Notes: generated by a model from the sequence alone, not told the origin. A stretch of DNA of 64,000 nucleotides from Rhododendron vialii (GCF_030253575.1 NC_080560.1:31733501-31797500), one strand, 5' to 3'. Positions 23,001 to 35,145 are shown, counted from the stretch's first letter. Made by a program: numbers and translations.

Positions 23001-24923
23001 ATGCCAAACCATAGCTGAAGAAGTAGAAGGGCTGACAAACGCTGTAGAGGAAGAAGAAGTAGACCAGGGCTTAGAGGAGGTCAGAATGGGATACAGACCC
23101 CTGTGACATGGCCCCTTGTACAAGATTTTGTGTGTAATCTTGTCCTGTATTTCAAGGCCAAAAGAATCAAAGATAAGAGAACAGTTATTATCTTTAGCAA
23201 ATTGAAAAACTGAGATCAAGTTATGAGTGATTTGAGTTGTGTGGAGAACATGTGAAAGCTGAAAATTGCAGGAAGGAGTTGATATCACACCTTCGCCAGT
23301 ATGAGAAACCTGTAATTGAGAACCATTACCAACCATAATACCATCATGAACAGTTGCAGTTTGAGGATTAGCCAAGTTCTGCAGATTATGAGTGATGTGG
23401 TTTGTAGCACCACTGTCAAAGAACCATGGGTGAGTAGCAGGACTAGTAACTGAGGAAGAAGCATTAGAAGGTCCTCCAGTAAACTCTGAGAGAGAGGGAG
23501 CATTTGAGAATGCCCTTCCTGGTATCATTCCAGGAACAGAAGACATAGGTCATGTAGAAAAACCTTTAGTATATCCAGCAAAGTTAGCCTGTGTTGGTGG
23601 TGAAGGATTGACAGCAATAGGTACCTGTGGAGGTTGATATTGATACATAGGTTACTGGGTAAATGGCCTTGAAGATGGCATATGTTGAGGTTGGTACATA
23701 GGAACACTTGTATTCGTCTGAGAGTGATACAAAGGAACAGCTGTATTTAACCAAGAAGGATGAATGGACCAAGGTTGAAACTGATTGGATGATCTCCACT
23801 GAGCTCCTTGAACAAACTGTGGTATAGGTTGAACAGATTGTTGGAAAATCTGTGGAAAGGAAGACTTGTAATAACAATAATTTGTGGTATGGTTACTCCT
23901 TCCACATATGTCACAAGGTGGGCGAGGTCCTCTACCCCTGCCTCTGTTAAATCCTCTGAAAGGAGTAGGGATAAACTGTGATGGAAAGTATTGAGATTGA
24001 GATGTTTCTCCGGATGGCTGTGAAAGAGATGGACCAAGTACAGACTGAGAAGAAAATTGAACAAAAGTAGGTACTGATCCATAATAACCAGGTGAACCCA
24101 ACTAAGGAGAAACAAGCTGTCCAACAGACTGAGGTATTCCACTAGAAACAGATGGAGTATTCAATAATGATGCAGTCATGGATGAAGAAGAAGCAGAAAT
24201 TGGGCCCTGTGATGACTGAGAACCATGTGTTACAACTAAGACAGAACTAGAACTGCTAGCATTTTCTGCAGAAGAGTCTTGAAGAAGTTGATCTTCTCCA
24301 TTAATCATATTGACCACTTGATCAAATGAAATACTATCACCTCTGGTTCTCATAGCCCTTACAGTAGTCTTGAAACTGTTAAAGACTGGAGGTAATCCTC
24401 TAAGAGTATGAAAAATCAGATCGTCCTCATCAATGGGACTACCAGCTGTAACCAGCTTTTGAGTATACTCCTTAATAGTATCAACATAGTGCTCAATAGT
24501 AGAGGTCTTTGTAATAGAGTATAGTTTGCCTTTGAGATCTTGAACATGACTTTTAGACAAGGAATTATACCTGTTAGACAAGGAGTCCCACACTTGATGG
24601 GCAGTATGTAACCCTAAAATATAGGGCAAAGTAGTTTGAGACAGAGAGGCAGTCAAACGCATGAGCAATTGTGTATCAATCATCTTCCACAGAGCATACT
24701 TAGAATTCGAGACAAGTGTGCCTTCAGAATTTGTGATTTGTGCAGGTGGACAGGAAGAAGATCCGTCAAGAAATTCAAAGAAACCGTTCGCACGTATCAC
24801 GTTCTCAATTTGAATTCTCGATAACAAATAATTCATTCCATCCAGTTTAATTGTGACGAATGAGTGAAAATTAGAGACCAAGAACACCAGAGATGGTGGG
24901 AGAGTTACCTCTACTGTAGCCAT
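20018..24923 (-). pseudogene. gag-pol of copia element 1, multiple stops and one frameshift
   Basis: One long ancestral frame starts at the gag ATG (24921-24923). Domains in order are UBN2-type gag, a CCHC zinc knuckle (CDICGRSNHTTNYC, about 23905), protease (FDSGATNH, about 23415), HHCC integrase zinc finger (WHQKLGHP), integrase core (MDVWGP, RSDNGGEF), reverse transcriptase with YVDD (21015-21026), and RNase H ending near the 3' LTR. Stops interrupt it at 24102, 23652, 23550, 22737, 21567, 21141 and 21048, and a frameshift lies near 20820-20830. Several stops look like C-to-T changes of CAG, CGA or TGG codons, as expected from decay of methylated cytosines. It cannot encode a working polyprotein. 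Confidence 0.9.
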
Positions 24924-25223
24924 GGCAATTTGTGTAAATTGTGGGAAAATGAACTAGTCAAGATCGAGGAGAAGAGAGCAGAGATAGGAAGCAATACCAC
25001 GGAGAGAGGAAGTGATGACCTAGAATTTGTAGAACAAGCCACAGGATCACAAGATTTCCGTCGAGTAACTACTGTAGCAGAAGATGAACTCGCTCCTGTA
25101 GACATGGAATGGCGAAGAAGACAACGTTGCCATTTGAAACCCTAGAGACCCGAAGAATTTGATACTCTGCTTCGTTGATTGATCGATCGGTGGAGACTTT
25201 CGTCTGAAATGGCTCTGATACCA

Positions 25224-25468
25224 TGAAGAAAATGTAAACCCTAACCAAGAGAAGAAAGTAGAGAGAGAGAATCTGAATTTCTTATTTATTGAATTGAAGA
25301 GAATACAATCTGTTGTGTTTACAAAGTGAAGACCAGCACTTATTTATGTGGCTGGGTACAGCTCAGCACAGTTAGACTAACCAACTAACTAATTATCAAC
25401 CTAACAGAAATACAGATTAACTACCACTAATCAACTTGCTTAACCACTCTTAATGACTCTTGCTAACA
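25224..25468 (-). repeat. 5' LTR of copia element 1
   Basis: 245 bp. It carries the element promoter by position and is followed on the minus strand by the primer-binding site. Confidence 0.92.
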
Positions 25469-25871
25469 GAATTCAAGGAGGTGCCCATTCCTAAAAATTT
25501 TGAAGGTGGTTTTTTGTTTTTTTATGAGTTGGGGGTTTTGGGTTGGATGGCTTTGTGGGGTTAGACAACAGCAGGTGGGAGATTCATTCTGATGTTTAGG
25601 TGATGAAGGAATATGGCGTGAAAGAATCTTGGATCAAGCTTTTTGTTGTACCAAATGTGCCAAGAGAGTTTTGTTTTTGCTACATTAGGGTGTTGGGTTA
25701 CAGAAAGGACAGAGAGGTCGTAATGGTGTTGAATTTGACTGATTCAGTGATTTACAATCCGAAACAGAACAGATACAAGCGGATTAGATCCCTCGGGATT
25801 GCAAGTGGTTTGATGCGGCTTTTTATATGGAGAGTCTTGTTTCGCCTCGTGTCTGCAATGACACTGGCTAG

Positions 25872-27686
25872 AAGGCACTGCTAATTAGATAAAATGGAAG
25901 AGAAAGAGATAATTCAATGATTCTATGCGTTATTTTCCTCATTCTTGTTCTTTGCATGAGTAGTTCGAAACAATATATATGAGCATACTTCCAGTACTTT
26001 ATATTCACTTGAATATGTTAGCCGTACATCTCTTAGAATGATAGCTATACGTCTTTTTAGAAGGATACCTTGCATGCATTGTTCTTGTTCAATGATTTTC
26101 TATTGCAATGGCAAAGCTGGCTTTTAGAACGATAGCTATACGTCTCATGGTTAAAGGCTTCGATTACTCAAAGAACTTTAGTTTGACTATTCTTCATAAC
26201 ATTTACGCAAGATCATTCGTTGATCATGGGTTACATATGGTTTTGTCTCTCATAGAGACTACTTGGATAAAGACTAGTTGGATTTGGGGATATCGGATAT
26301 TGGAACCAGATTCTCTTACATACAATGTTTTTTTTTTTTGACATGTCTTACATACAATGTTAGGTTGCTGCATTTTCTTGTCAATGGTGTCTCGCATGTC
26401 CTGCAAAAGAGGACAATATGGATAGAATTGAGATTGTGTATTGAATTGAGAGATGGTCCATGAACCACTATGCAACAAGAATTTTATAGTTACAATAAAA
26501 GTACAAGTTTCCCGTTTGCATCATTATTAACTTGGAACTCGTAAAATTTTGATGAACAAAAATTACAAAGAGACTTGGAAGGCATACCTGCCAATTACAA
26601 GAAGTTTTGACGATCAAAAAAAAAAAGAAGATTCTGACTGCAAACAAATTAGGGACACGAACTACATTACTACAAAACGCTATGGCTTCATGATGCGAGA
26701 CTCTGAAAGGTTTTGTTAATGTTTTTTTGTTTTTAATGGAAGACTGAAAGGTTGTGTTCACAACTTCATATTCTAAAATTTTGGATCTACTCTTGATCGC
26801 CTTTGACTTGTGCTGAACTTGTATCTTCTTCATCAAGTGAAAGGTTAGTCCTGCGCATGTAAGCATTTGGAAACCTTCTCATTCGCAAAGCCTCTTACCA
26901 AAGGTGGGTTCTATCCAAGTGTTATGTTCAATACTGACTCATAGGTGAAAGTCCCCTCAGGCGGAATATGAATTTGACTACCAGAAATCAAATTCCCAGT
27001 AATTCGATATGCGGAGTAATTCTATCTCGACATTTGGATTAATTAATTAATTTTCTCTAAAAATCATTTATTTTGGAAATATCTTAAAGTTAAACGTTTC
27101 CTTTTAATATTGATCGAGCTAGGAATTCAAGATTCCCACGGGGGTGGGATGGGGTGGGAGGGATCAGATACCTCGTGTACTCCGGAATGTGATTCCTCCT
27201 GGATTGGGAAATCAGTAATCTCATTCCCATTCTTGCTCTTCACAAACATAGGAATATTAGAGTTCCGGAATCACATTCTCATTCCTTTCTAAGATACCTG
27301 TCATCCAAACACACCCTCAAGGTATCCAAAACTTATTTTTATTTCGAGTTTCGATGCACTCACAACCGTAATGCTTTACAGTGTTGTGGGAAAATCTTCT
27401 AGTTGAATATTGAACGTCTCATGGTCAAGGTTCGATAAAACTAATGAAATTAGGAATAATTTAATGAATCTAGTTCAGCTCAGCTCCTGGACTGGATCAC
27501 TCCTCTTAGCCCAGCAATGACAGCCTGCCCCTTGTGGCCCAAAGACGACCCATGCATAGCAGCCTGCCAATCAAAAACAAGTTTATATTCATTCTAGAGA
27601 AACCGACTGGTCAAGGCACAAACCTACGCCTTCTCTGCTTTCCCCTCTCTCTCTCCCCTCAGAAACTGTCTTACTAGGATATTGTG
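25872..27686. other. Duplicated 3' module of F-box copy 4, with a conserved minus-strand frame end
   Basis: Shares long stretches with 28750-29990 and 32865-34890. A minus-strand segment ending at a stop at 26787-26789 reads NAYMRRTNLSLDEEDTSSAQV and is matched at 29624-29700, stop included. This suggests that the 3' end of another gene was copied with each F-box gene. 26990-27315 may hold another decayed element (right end CAAACACACCC). No intact gene was seen. Confidence 0.45.
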
Positions 27687-28749
27687 ATGGGTTTGCCTGA
27701 TGTTCCTGGTGAGATCGTCTACGACATACTCTCAAGACTACCCGTCAAGTCTCTGTGCCGTTTCAAATCGGTTTCCAAGTCATGGCTCGCTCTGATCACC
27801 GCCCCTGAATTCGTCAAGTCACACCTCCATCATCGATCCACAAACGACAACAACATCAACCATAAAATAATCTTCTGCTCTGGCACTTCCCCCTCCATGT
27901 ATTCCGTAGATTACCAAGCACCCTATGACACCGTAACTGAGCTTAAAAGTCCCCCCTGTGAGTATTATGTTGAAATTGTTGGTTCATTCAATGGCATCGT
28001 ACTCTTACGAATGGATGGTGAACTATGTTTATGGAACCCATCAGCCAAAATGTACCGGAAATTCTCACCACCAGAGGGTGAAAATAGGTTTGTAAAGTAT
28101 GGGCTTTGTCATGACTCCGTTAGTGACGATTTCAAGGCTGTTGGGGTTAATTCGCGTTTAAGTGATGGCCGTTCTGCTGTCCATATGTTTACTTCTAAAC
28201 TGAGTTCGTGGAAGAGGATTTGAGACTTCAGTTTTTTTCTCATTAAAGCTTTGCCGACGGCGGTTCTGAATGGGGCACCACATTGGTCGGGTGGTGACAA
28301 TAGCAATTTCATTAAGGCAATTGTTTGTTTTGATGCTGTGGAGGAGAAATTCAAGGAGGTTCCCATTCCTAAAAATTTTGAAGGTGGTTTTTTGTTTTTT
28401 TTTTGAGTTGGGGGTTTTGGGTGGATGGCTTTGTGGAGTTGACAACAGTAGTTGGGAGAGTCATTCCGATGTTTGGGTGATGAAGGAATATGGCGTGAAA
28501 GAATCTTGGATCAAGCTTTTTGTTGTACCAAATGTGCCAGGGGAGTTCTGTTTTCGCTACATTAGGGTGTTGGGTTACAGAAAGGATGGAGAGGTCGTAA
28601 TGGTGTTCAGTTCGACTGATTTAGTGATCTACAACCCGAAACAGAACAGATACAAGAAGATTGAGATCCGTCCGGTTTGCAAGTGGTTTGATGCGGCTTA
28701 TTATATGGAGAGTCTTGTTTCACCTTGTATCTGCAATGGCACTAGCTAG
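27687..28749 (+). pseudogene. FBA-type F-box gene copy 5 (stop plus frameshift)
   Basis: The ATG at 27687 matches copies 2 and 7. The F-box and first 178 residues are open (LPDVPGEIVYDILSRLPVK, FNGIVLLRMDGELCLWNPS). A GGA-to-TGA change at 28221-28223 then ends translation just before the GDF motif, and a further length change around 28385-28405, in a T-run, shifts the frame. The C-terminal part, VWVMKEYGVKESWIKLF to the conserved TAG at 28747-28749, is intact in the third frame. A truncated F-box-only protein of about 178 residues could in principle be made. Confidence 0.85.
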
Positions 28750-30402
28750 AAGGCACCGCTAATCAGATGAAAATGGAAGAGAAAGAGATAATTCAATGAT
28801 TCTATGCATTATTTTCCTCATTCTTGTTCTTTGCATGAGTAGTTCGAAACAATATATATGAGCATACTTCCAGTACTTTCTATTCACTTTAATATGTTAG
28901 CCGTACATCTTTTAGAATGATAGCTATACTTCTTTTAGAAGGATACCTTACATTATTCTTATTCAATGATTTTGCATTGCAATGGCAAAGCTGGCTTTTA
29001 GAACGATAGCTATATGCCTCATGGTTAAAGACTACGATTACTCAAGGAACTTTAGTTTGATTGTTGTTAATAACATTTACGCAAGATTGAAGTCACATAT
29101 ATATTGGGGGATACTTGAGGAGATACGAAGTGTTTTTATTTGTTGCTCATGGGTTGCATATGGTTTTGTCTCTCATAGAGACTACTTGGATAAAGACTAA
29201 TTGGATTCAGGGATGTGCATCGGATATTGGAACCAGGTTCTCTTACGTACCCATGTTAGGTTGCTGCTATTGATGCCTACAGTGTTTCGCATGTCCTGCA
29301 ACAAGAATTATATAGTTACAATACAACTATACAAGTACAAGCTTCCCTTTGGCGTCATTATTAACCTGGAACTTGTAAAATTTTGATGAACAACAAAAAT
29401 TACAAAGAGACATGGAAGACATACCTGCCAATTACCAGAAGTTTCACCGATCATCAAAAAAAAATTAAAAAGAGAGAGAAGTTTCCAACTGCAATACATT
29501 GCTAAAAAACGCTATGGCCGGCTGCATGATGCGAGACTCTGAAAGGTTTTATTTTTTGTTTATTTGTTTTTAATGGAAGACTGAAAGGTTGTGTTCACAA
29601 CTTCACATTCTAAAATGTTGGATCTACTCTCCATCGTCTCTGACTTGTGCTGAACTTGTATCTACTTCATCAAGTGAAAGGTTAGTCCTGCGCATGTAAG
29701 CATTTGGAAACCTTATCATTTGCAAGCCTCTTACCGAAGGTGGGTGATCTATCCAAGTGTTCACATCAATTCTATTGTATTTAGTTTTACAGCATCGAGT
29801 ATAATCGGATTGGGAGCGGCATTGCGGTTGAAAGGCCACGGAGGGGATGTCCTATGTGGTTGTCCAAATCAAATTGCTGTTATGTATTGGTGTGATAGCA
29901 TTGTGGGGTTATATATATTCAATATTGACTCATAGGTGAATAAAGTCCCCACAAGGTATCACAACTGTAATGCTTTAGAGTGTTGAGGGAAAATAGATTG
30001 TTAACTTTTGTCCATAAATCCTCTACTAATGCTTTATCCCACCCCTGTGTTTTTTGGCCGGTACCGGCCGATACGGTACGAATAACTTTGATTGTGAGAC
30101 TTCACTTTGTTAATCTTGGCAACTCCTTAATTTGACAACCAAAAGATGAGTTGCCAAATTTTGATTAGCCAATTTTGGTTATGCTATTGGAGCTACCCAA
30201 GAGCGAAGCAAAATACTAATTATCTACCCTTCCTTTTCCATCTTTTGAAGGTTTCAAACACAACGTAAGAGGGTGGGGGCAAGTGAGAAAACGGAGGTGG
30301 GAGTAGAAAATGGTTTTTCCACTTTCTTCCCGCTACTCTCTCTCTCCTCTCAACGCCGAAGAAAAACCCCGAAAAAACCCCCTTAAAACTCTCTCACGAG
30401 AA
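28750..30402. other. Duplicated 3' module of copy 5 and leader of copy 6
   Basis: Repeats the module seen after copies 4 and 7. It includes the minus-strand frame 29624-29839 ending DEVDTSSAQVRDDGE and the block near 29930-29990 (AGGTGAATAAAGTCCCC...GTAATGCTTTAGAG) also found at 34790-34870. An A-run lies near 29456. No intact gene was seen. Confidence 0.45.
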
Positions 30403-31097
30403 ATGAAACGGGGACTGCCCAATCTTCCTGATGAGAACATCTCCAACATACTCTCAAGACTAACCGTCAAGCCTCTGTGCCATTTCAAATCTGTTTCCAA
30501 GCCATGGCTCGCTCTAATCACTGATCCCCTGTTCATCAAATCACACCTCCATCAATCCACAAACGACAACATGAACCCGAAGTTAGTCCTCTACTCTAAC
30601 ACTTCTCAGTCCGTCTATTCGTTTGACTACAAAGCACCTGACCACGCCATAGCGAAGCTCGAAGTGCCCTGTAAGTCTAATGTCGAGATTCTGGGTTTCA
30701 TTCAATGGCATCGTACTCTTACGTACTGTTGTTGAATTGTGTTTGAGGAACCCATCAATCAGAATGTACAGAAAATTTTCCCAACCCGAGTACTCACGTG
30801 TGGGGCTAAGAGGTATGGGCTTGGTTACGACTCTGTTAGTGATGATTTTCAGGTGGTTAGGGATGTTATTGCTGATTTAAGTAATGGCCCTCTTTGTGTC
30901 CATGTCTTTCACTTGTAAACTTAGTTCATGGAAGTGGATTGAAGACTTGTGATTACATGATTCTTCAAGGTAAGGCATGGGACTGTACTGAATGGGATAC
31001 CCCATTGGCACTGTTGGAAGCGCAGTACTGTTGGATGTTTCTTGGATTCGAGTGTATTTACTGTGATTCTTTGTTTTGAAGCAACATGAGGAGAAAT
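30403..31097 (+). pseudogene. FBA-type F-box gene copy 6 (frameshifts, 3' truncated)
   Basis: The ATG at 30403 begins MKRGLPNLPDENISNILSRL, so this copy is closest to the one at 36953. The frame shifts near 30695 (an extra T in GGGTTTCATTCAATGGC), later again, and the homology stops abruptly after GAGGAGAAATT at about 31097. The last third of the FBA domain is gone and what follows resembles LTR sequence. An upstream in-frame ATG at 30310 is probably UTR. Confidence 0.8.
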
Positions 31098-31560
31098 TGA
31101 CGCAATGGAATTAACAAAGAGATTAGTTACGTACTAATTTAAATGAATGTTAAGTTCGAGTCAACGAGAGAAAGAGACAAAGTCTGAATATTATTGATCA
31201 AAAGCTGCTTACATAATGAGGTTACAGCCATTTTATAGAGAAAAGGCGTAACCTAATAAGACCCTAACTTAAAAACGAAATTTCCCAAATTTTGGACAAA
31301 ATAATAAAATGGAAAAAAGAAAGAAAAACAAGATTTTTCCAAAAAGAATCAACTGAAACGGAATTATAGTCTAAGAGTAATTAACGAATTAAAACTTTCC
31401 TAAAATGGCAAAAAAAGTAAGGGAGGGAAAATATTGAAGGTCTAAACGAAGGAATTAGGCCGAAATCCACATGGCTCACAACTTAGGGTGACGAGTCTTG
31501 ACTCTTTACCACTTCGCGAAAATAAATCAGTTCATCAAGTTTGGGCCTGATCCGAGCTCG
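31098..31560 (-). mobile_element. Possible LTR fragment at the break of copy 6
   Basis: On the minus strand, CTATAAAATGGCTGTAACCTC (about 31220-31240) looks like an LTR TATA region, with AATAATATTCAGAC downstream as a candidate polyadenylation region. No paired LTR, termini or target duplication could be fixed, so this is a guess from composition and position. Confidence 0.3.
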
Positions 31561-31702
31561 TCCAAATCCAAACGCATTCTGAAGTGCTCCTGCTAAAACC
31601 GACTCATCAGCCAAGACACAAACCCAAGCCCATCTCCTCCACAACACCAAAAAGAAAAACAAAACCTAGAGACTCTCTCTCTCTCGCGCGCTAGAAATCG
31701 TG

Positions 31703-32864
31703 ATGGGTTTGCCTGATCTTCCTGGTGATATTGTCTATGACATACTCTCAAGACTACCCGTCAAGTCTCTGTGCCGTTTCGAATCGGTTTCCAAGCCATG
31801 GCTCGCTCTCATCACCGACCCCGAATTCGTCAAGTCACACCTCCATCGTCAAATCCACAAACGACGACGACATGAACCAGAAGTTAATCCTCTGCTCTGC
31901 GACTGCTCCCTCCATCTATTCCGTAGATTACCAAGCACCCAATCACACCGTAACCGAGCTTAAAAGTCCCTGCAAGTCGAAGTCTTGTGTTTCAGTTATG
32001 GGCTCATTCAATGGGGTCGTACTCTTATATATTGATGATGAATATATTGATGATGATGAATTATGTTTATGGAACCCATCAACTAGAATGTATCAGAAAC
32101 TTTCACCATCTCCCGAGTGCCCAGAGTACCAAGACGAGAATATGACGTATGGGCTTGGTTATGACTCTGTTAGTGATGACTTCAAGGTTGTTCGGGCTGT
32201 CGTCAGCCCTTCGACAAAAGAGTCCCCTACTCCTGTTTATGTGTTCACTTCTAAACTAAGTTCGTGGAAGAGAATTGAAGACCTTGGCAACTCTAGTTTT
32301 GGTCTTGCGCCCGGGACTGTTATGGATGGGGCACCGCATTGGGTTGTGACTTTCGACTGCGATACGTATTTTGGGATTGTTTGTATTGATGCTACGGAGG
32401 AGAAATTCAAGGAGGTGCCCAAGCCTAATTGTGGAGACTTGAACGGTTATATTGATTTAGGAGTTTTGGGTGGATGGCTTTGTGTGGTTGACCACAGTTG
32501 GGTGAGTCATTCTGATGTTTTGGTGATGAAGGAATACGGCGTGAAAGAATCTTGGACCAAGTTGTCTGTTTTACCAAGTGATCCAGGAGAGTTCTATTTT
32601 CCCTCCTTCTGTAGAATCTGTACAATGTTACTTCACACAAAGGATGGAGAGGTTGTAATGGTGTTGAATTTGAAGAAGCTAATGATCTTCAACCCGAAAC
32701 AAAACAGATACAAGCGGATTGAGATCCCTCCGGACTGCGAGTGCTTTTGCTGTGGCTTTTTATTTGGAGAGTCTTGTTTCACCTCGTGGCTGCAATGGCC
32801 TAATCACATGAAAATGGAAGAGAAAGAGAAAGAGATAATTATTATGTGCTATTTTCCTCGTTAA
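31703..32864 (+). pseudogene. FBA-type F-box gene copy 7 (1-bp frameshifts, otherwise open)
   Basis: The ATG at 31703 opens an F-box frame that loses register near 31850, where CGTCAAATCCAC has one base more than CATCAATCCAC in copy 2. From there the alternative frame is open to 32864 and carries the whole FBA region (FNGVVLLYID, LCLWNPSTRMYQK, VFTSKLSSWKR, GAPHWVV, EEKFKEVP, MKEYGVKESWTKL, NPKQNRYKRI). A second 1-bp insertion near 32750 changes the last 30 residues. An in-frame DEYIDDDE insertion is specific to this copy. With one base corrected this would be nearly a full gene, so sequencing error should be excluded. Confidence 0.8.
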
Positions 32865-33120
32865 TTCTGTTTCTTTGCATGAGTAGTTCGAAACAATATA
32901 AATGAAGCATGGTTCCAATACTTCATATTTCACTAGAATACGTTGCCTATTGATCTTTTAGAATGATAGCTATGCGTGTTTTAGAACGATAGCTTATATT
33001 ATTCCTGTTCAATGATTTTATGTTGAAATGGAAAAGCTGGCTTTTAGAATGATAGCTATACGTCTTGTGGTTAAAGACTTTGATTACTCGAGAAACTTTT
33101 GTTTGATTATTCTTCCTGAT

Positions 33121-33248
33121 ATTTACCTAAGATCCTGATTTTGGCGCTCCACTTTTGTACGCATGCGCTTCACTTAACTTCACGTACAAAGTGGAAAGCC
33201 TGCATACAAAAGTGGAGGGCGAAAATCAATTTCCATTTACCTAAGGTC
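33121..33248. mobile_element. 100-bp hairpin insertion with 14-bp direct flanks
   Basis: The inserted DNA (33135-33234) starts CTGATTTTGGCGCTCCAC and its end is the near complement (GTGGAGGGCGAAAATCA). The hairpin stem is about 27 bp. It is flanked by ATTTACCTAAGATC (33121-33134) and ATTTACCTAAGGTC (33235-33248). The homologous modules at 26200 and 29080 lack the insert, so this is a real insertion. Confidence 0.7.
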
Positions 33249-33574
33249 GAAGTCGCAATATATTGGAGATTCTTACCCAAGATATTGGAACCAGGTTCTC
33301 TTACCATGTTAGGGTGCTGCAATTGATGTCTATGGTGCTTAACTTGTCCTGCAAATGAGGACAATAAGGATAGAGTTGAGATTGTGTGGATAAATGACCA
33401 TAATGCAACACGAATTTTACGTTTGCACTTACAAGTTACCCTTTTTGCGTCGTTCTTAGCCAGGAGGAGCAAACTCCTCAGTAAAATTTTGCTGAAGAAC
33501 AAAAATTACAGAGAGACGTGGAAGGCATGCCGGCTTATTACAAGAAGTTTACGACTACAAATAATTGGGGACGC

Positions 33575-34062
33575 AAACTTTTCTTTTTTATCACCGAAAC
33601 TGTGCCCAAAAGGGCTTACAAAACAGGAAGCTCTGTAGCTAAAACAGAGGGGAGAAGCCACCCATGAAGCAGGTAACAGTCCTCTAACCGCCTTGGTAGC
33701 TGCTACATGAGCCAGTTCGTTCTTCCTGCTAATCCAAGTGAATTGAACCCCCGGCCAACGCTTCCCCAACAAGCTGCCTAATATCCCACACGACAGCAGA
33801 AATCTCCCATGGGGGCACCAATTTGGATACACTGAGTTTGATTACAAGCTAATTGTCCAATTCAATCGCAGCACGAACCAATACCATGTCTTTCACCATT
33901 CCACACACTCTACGAATTGCTAACAGCTCACCCTGGAGAGGATATGAAATATTTGCAGAGTACGCCGATCCATCAACAAACTGTCCTTTCCAATCTCTGA
34001 TGACAACACCTAATTTAGCATCCTTCCATTACTATGCACTGCTACATCACAATTTAGCTTAA
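33575..34062 (-). pseudogene. LINE RNase H tail inserted in the 3' module of copy 7
   Basis: Minus-strand frames show the end of a plant LINE ORF2: FTWISRKNELAHVAATKAV near 33690-33740 is the RNase H (RVT_3) C-terminal motif, and LNCDVA lies near 34050. An A-rich tail on the minus strand (33580-33590) follows. The duplicated module is interrupted between GGGGACGCAAAC (about 33570) and GGACATGAACTAC (about 34077), which could be the target duplication with changes. Confidence 0.65.
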
Positions 34063-35145
34063 AACTCCCCTGGTCTGGACATGAACTACATGGCTAAAAA
34101 ACGTTATGGCTGCATGATGCCAGACTCTAAAACTGAAAGTTCTGTTTTGGGTTTTTTGAACGGAAGACTGAAAAGGTTATGTTCACAACTTCACATCATT
34201 AAATTTTGGATCTACTCTCGCCTCTGATGGGTGATATAATGAGATGAGCGTTTGTCTCTCTCTCCATCAGAGTGACATGATAAAGGCTACTCGGATTTGT
34301 GGATTTCAGATATTAGAACCGTGTTCTCTTACCCATTTTGGGTCGCTGAAATTGTTGCCTATGGTGCCTCACACATCCTGTACACGAGGACAGTCAGGTT
34401 AGAGCTGAGATTGTGTACACTAATTGAGAAACGAATGACCATTATGGAACCTTAATTCATAGTTACGAGTAATCCAAAATTTAACAAGGAGCAAATATTA
34501 CAAGGAGACATTGAAGGCATAACTTCCCATGACAAGAAGTTTCCAACTACGGACAATATTTAGGGTCAACCTTCTCATGTGTTTATGCATTTTGAAACCT
34601 TCTGATGTGCAAGCCTCTTATCAAAGGCGTGTTTTATCCAAGTGTTTTACGTTTAGTGTATAGTGTTAGTTGCAGAAGTACTGAGTATGGAAATGGATTG
34701 GGAGTGGGCATTGCGGTTGCAAGGCCGACACAAGGGATGTTCTTTGCGGTGTGATAGCAGTGTGTGGTTGTTTTCAATACTCACTATTAGGTGAATAAAA
34801 TCCCCTCAAGGCTCAAGGTATCCGATACTTTCTGTTTTTTGATTCAACGCTCTCGCAAATGTAATGCTTCAGAGTTGAAGGAAAATGGCAGCTTCCATTA
34901 AAAGTGTATAAAAGGCTTGGACAGGATGGTTCAATTTGGCACAAGCAACAAATGTTCTCTCATTAATTTGTTTAAGTTCAAGTTAAGCTTCGATCAGGAG
35001 ATGTTTTCTTTCCTTGCACATTTGGTGAGTTCATGTCGTACAAAAGAATATGCCTTTTCTTCCCCTCTTGAATTGATTCTCTCATTTCTCATTACGAGAG
35101 TTGACTACAAATTTATGCAAGGGCGTGCGATGGCAAGGATTATGT
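34063..35145. other. Rest of the 3' module of copy 7
   Basis: Resumes the duplicated module (ATGGCTAAAAAACGTTATGG) and contains the AGGTGAATAAAATCCCC block near 34790. No gene was seen. Confidence 0.45.

Larger units (their letters stand above)
19825..25468 (-). mobile_element. Full-length Ty1/copia retrotransposon 1 (defective)
   Basis: A 5,644-bp element with 245-bp LTRs and a perfect 5-bp target duplication GAATT (19820-19824 and 25469-25473). Gene order on the minus strand is gag, protease, integrase, reverse transcriptase, RNase H, as in Ty1/copia. A primer-binding site complementary to initiator-Met tRNA (TGGTATCAGAGCC, 25211-25223) and a polypurine tract (TTTGCAGGGGCA, next to 20070) are present. 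The two LTRs differ at 9 of 245 positions by eye, so insertion is fairly old. It sits inside an F-box pseudogene. Confidence 0.93.
19758..25871 (+). pseudogene. F-box gene copy 4, split by a copia element
   Basis: Two pieces of one FBA-type F-box gene flank the copia element. The left piece (19758-19824) matches the GGTGACAATAGCAATTTC region of the copy at 27687. The right piece (25469-25871) continues from GAATTCAAGGAGGTGCCC to the conserved stop TAG at 25869-25871. The 5' half, including the F-box, is absent. The right piece also has its own stops and frameshifts, for example TTTAGGTGATGAAGG near 25594 where the family has TTTGGGTGATGAAGG. The gene was probably already truncated before or soon after the copia insertion. 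Confidence 0.8.

Noticed and set aside
23747-24142. Overlapping Leu/Ser-rich minus-strand frame next to copia gag
   Set aside because: Shadow of the gag frame.
26468-26866. 132-residue minus-strand frame as a gene
   Set aside because: Frame is not kept in the paralogous modules except for the short end reported as a finding.
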